NCBI RefSeq assembly: GCF_003815775.1
Contig: NZ_CP033926.1
Span: 4,464,001-4,528,000 of the forward strand
Source of the DNA: Chryseobacterium joostei
GTDB taxonomy: Bacteria > Bacteroidota > Bacteroidia > Flavobacteriales > Weeksellaceae
Length of the DNA stretch: 64,000 bases
Reading direction: 5' to 3'
Both the position numbers and the translations under genes were made by a program. Below are positions 62,233 through 64,000 of the stretch, one piece after another; the stretch's first letter is position 1, and each line of letters opens with the position of its first letter. The notes beneath the pieces were generated by a model. That model was not told where the DNA came from, ran no database searches, and saw nothing but the letters and a program-made list of their open reading frames with translations.

Positions 62233-63655
62233 AAGCATATTGTACGGAATTGCAGCACTAAGCTTAGTCTCATGTGCTGTTCCAAAGGTGGCGGATCTGA
62301 AAAAGGCCCAGGAATTACCGGAGATACCTGCTAAAACAGTAAGTTCAGAAGAGTTTAAGCAACTTAACCTAAAAGGCTATTTTACAGACTCTCATCTTTT
62401 GGAGCTTTTTGATAAAGTAGTACTGGCCAATCCTGATTTTCAGATTGCACAGCAAAGGGTAGAAATTGCAAACAGTTTTTTACAAAGATCAAAGATGGAT
62501 CTTTTGCCGTCCCTTGAAGTAGGAGCAGAAGCTTCAGGAAACCGATATGGAAAATATACGATGGAGGGAGTTGGTAATTACGATACCAATCTTTCGCCTA
62601 ATATAACAGAGGATCAGAAAATCAACCGTGATTTTACGCCTAATTATTGGCTGGGAGCACGAAGCAGTTGGGAAATTGATGCCTGGGGAAAGCTGAAGAA
62701 TAAAAAAATCGCTGCTCAGAAGAAATATCTGGCTTCCACAGAAGGGTTGCGATTGCTTCAGGTAGAGCTTTTCACTGATATTGCCAATCTGTATTATCAA
62801 TTGGTAGCTCTGGATAATCGTCTGGCTATTTACCAAAAGAATTATAACCTTCAGCAAAGAGCCTTTGAAATTGTTTTAGCGCAGCGTGAAGTTGGTAAAG
62901 CTACAGAACTTGCCGTTCAGCAGTTTAAAGCACAAAATAACAACTGGCTTGCAGAAATTGAACACATCAAAGTAGAGATTGTTACTGTTGAACAGGCCAT
63001 TACCACCTTAACGGGAAGTTATGGAGGAGACGTAAAGCGAGGAAAAGTACTGATGCCTACCAATATGGATATTTTAAATAAAACCATTAATGTAGAAGCT
63101 GTAATTCACTCAAGACCGGATGTTGCAGCGAATTATTATGTATTGGAGGCTTCTCAGGCTGATGCAAAGGCTGCAAGAGCTGCTTTTTACCCAAAACTTG
63201 ATCTCGGAGTAGGTATTGGAATGAATTCCTTTTCTGTGGAAACCCTTTTTAAACCAAGTTCACTGGCTGGGCAGTTGCTGGGAGGTCTGATGGTTCCTGT
63301 TTTCAATAAAGGACAATTGAAATACGAATTTAAAGTAGCCAGTAAGGAGCAGGAGATTGCTTTTTTAAATTATCAAAAGAGTATTACTACTGCATTCAAT
63401 GAACTTCAGTCTATTTTGAAACAGACCAAGATTTACGAACGTGTTTTAAAATTAAAATCAGAAGAGGTTGGTTTTCTTGACCGTGGTGTTGAGGTTTCCA
63501 ATGATTTGTACCTGACAGGGTATGCCAATTATTTTGAACTTATCAATTCTCAGAAAAGTAAGCTGATTGCTGAACTTGATCTGTTGCAGTTCCAGCATCA
63601 GAATACCAGAAATAATGTTCTGCTATTTAAGGCTCTGGGTGGAAAACTGGAGTAA
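62213..63655 (+). CDS. Outer-membrane efflux factor (TolC/OprM family) lipoprotein
   Basis: The ATG at 62213 (MKRLNHRSILYG) gives a lipoprotein signal ending in SLVSC (Cys21); the earlier in-frame TTG is inside the permease. The 480-residue protein has two coiled-coil/beta repeats, with LVANPDFQIAQQRVEIANSF-like and SRPDVAANYYVLEASQADAKAARAAFYPKLDLGVGIG segments. It is the outer-membrane channel of the tripartite pump. It overlaps the permease gene by 20 bp, so it is translationally coupled to it. Confidence 0.94.
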   Translation: MKRLNHRSILYGIAALSLVSCAVPKVADLKKAQELPEIPAKTVSSEEFKQLNLKGYFTDSHLLELFDKVVLANPDFQIAQQRVEIANSFLQRSKMDLLPSLEVGAEASGNRYGKYTMEGVGNYDTNLSPNITEDQKINRDFTPNYWLGARSSWEIDAWGKLKNKKIAAQKKYLASTEGLRLLQVELFTDIANLYYQLVALDNRLAIYQKNYNLQQRAFEIVLAQREVGKATELAVQQFKAQNNNWLAEIEHIKVEIVTVEQAITTLTGSYGGDVKRGKVLMPTNMDILNKTINVEAVIHSRPDVAANYYVLEASQADAKAARAAFYPKLDLGVGIGMNSFSVETLFKPSSLAGQLLGGLMVPVFNKGQLKYEFKVASKEQEIAFLNYQKSITTAFNELQSILKQTKIYERVLKLKSEEVGFLDRGVEVSNDLYLTGYANYFELINSQKSKLIAELDLLQFQHQNTRNNVLLFKALGGKLE

Positions 63656-64000
63656 ATGTGATCATTGAGTTGAATGGTTTTTAAGGTTCTCAAGAATAAC
63701 CTTAATTACTTTACTCTCCTAATGATTAAAAAAAACAATAATTTTTCGGTTTTGTAAACCGACCATTTTTATTTTTTACGATGAAGAAAGAGGCTGTCTC
63801 AAAGCGAGGCAGCTTCTTTTGATTTTTAACCAAAACCTATAAAATTAAACTTACTGTTTGGGGAATAGCGTTCAGAACTGAGGTTGATTTTTGTGAAAAT
63901 AAAAAAGAGACTGTCTTTTTAGGACAGTCTCTTTCTGTATTGTTCAAACGTGTCTGTATCAAACAGATCGTTTTATGGATAAGTATTATTTCACAATCTG
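63656..64000. other. Intergenic region at the right edge, two terminator hairpins
   Basis: No ORF is seen. There are two terminator-like hairpins. The first is at 63787-63821 (AGAGGCTGTCTC with GAGGCAGCTTCT, wobble pairs included). The second is a near-perfect AAAGAGACTGTC (63904-63915) with GACAGTCTCTTT (63923-63934), followed by T-rich sequence. The first ends the efflux operon on the plus strand; the second may serve a gene on either strand beyond the window. Confidence 0.6.

Overview
The window looks like a chromosome segment of a Flavobacteriia bacterium, most likely Chryseobacterium or a close Weeksellaceae relative. The reasons are low GC, no clear Shine-Dalgarno signals, Bacteroidetes-type promoter boxes (TAnnTTTG) upstream of many genes, a gliding-motility lipoprotein gene (gldD), a type VI secretion sheath pair of the Bacteroidetes kind, and many flavobacterial lipoproteins and TPR sensor kinases. 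The genus is inferred from gene style; no database was searched.

Region 1 (1-7354) is accessory DNA. It holds a partial unknown gene, a protein with a HEPN-like RNase motif, a DUF4238 protein, and a 1258-residue protein joining a nuclease-like N-terminus, a STAND-type P-loop NTPase and a long helical C-terminus. It ends at a 21-bp copy of the 3' end of tRNA-Asp, followed 28 bp later by an intact tRNA-Asp. This is what the right end of an element integrated in a tandem tRNA-Asp locus would look like, and it makes the region a candidate defence island.

Region 2 (7382-24612) returns to core DNA: two small membrane proteins beside a ten-C tract, a PAS-LuxR regulator, an L,D-transpeptidase lipoprotein, a PDZ aspartyl protease, an esterase, a TPR histidine kinase with NarL-type regulator flanked by two related lipoproteins, tyrS, an ECF sigma factor, lipA, an AraC/MFS divergent pair, a SpoIIAA-like protein and an FAD oxidoreductase.

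Region 3 (24613-34902) begins with a 151-bp tandem repeat. It then has a probable LytTR regulon. A direct repeat of ACTTGGT at an exact 21-bp period sits upstream of a DUF4139 gene, a SIMPL gene and a LytS-type TPR kinase, and a LytTR response regulator lies about 2 kb beyond the kinase. Lipocalin, an unknown protein and cinA follow.

Region 4 (34993-46738) is envelope-related: a single polypeptide with GH18-like, NodB deacetylase and GT2 synthase domains, two tandem M13 metallopeptidases (one secreted, one a lipoprotein), an unknown kinase-like protein, and tssB-tssC without other type VI genes nearby.

Region 5 (46739-64000) carries mutY, gldD, a PfkB kinase, a SurA-like foldase, a nitronate monooxygenase-like enzyme, a hydrolase, an HD-domain protein, rhodanese, queG, DUF2459 and SRPBCC proteins. 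It ends with an RND efflux operon (small protein, adaptor, permease, outer-membrane factor). Several genes here and in region 2 have a -7 box only 4-6 nt before the start codon, which suggests leaderless transcripts.
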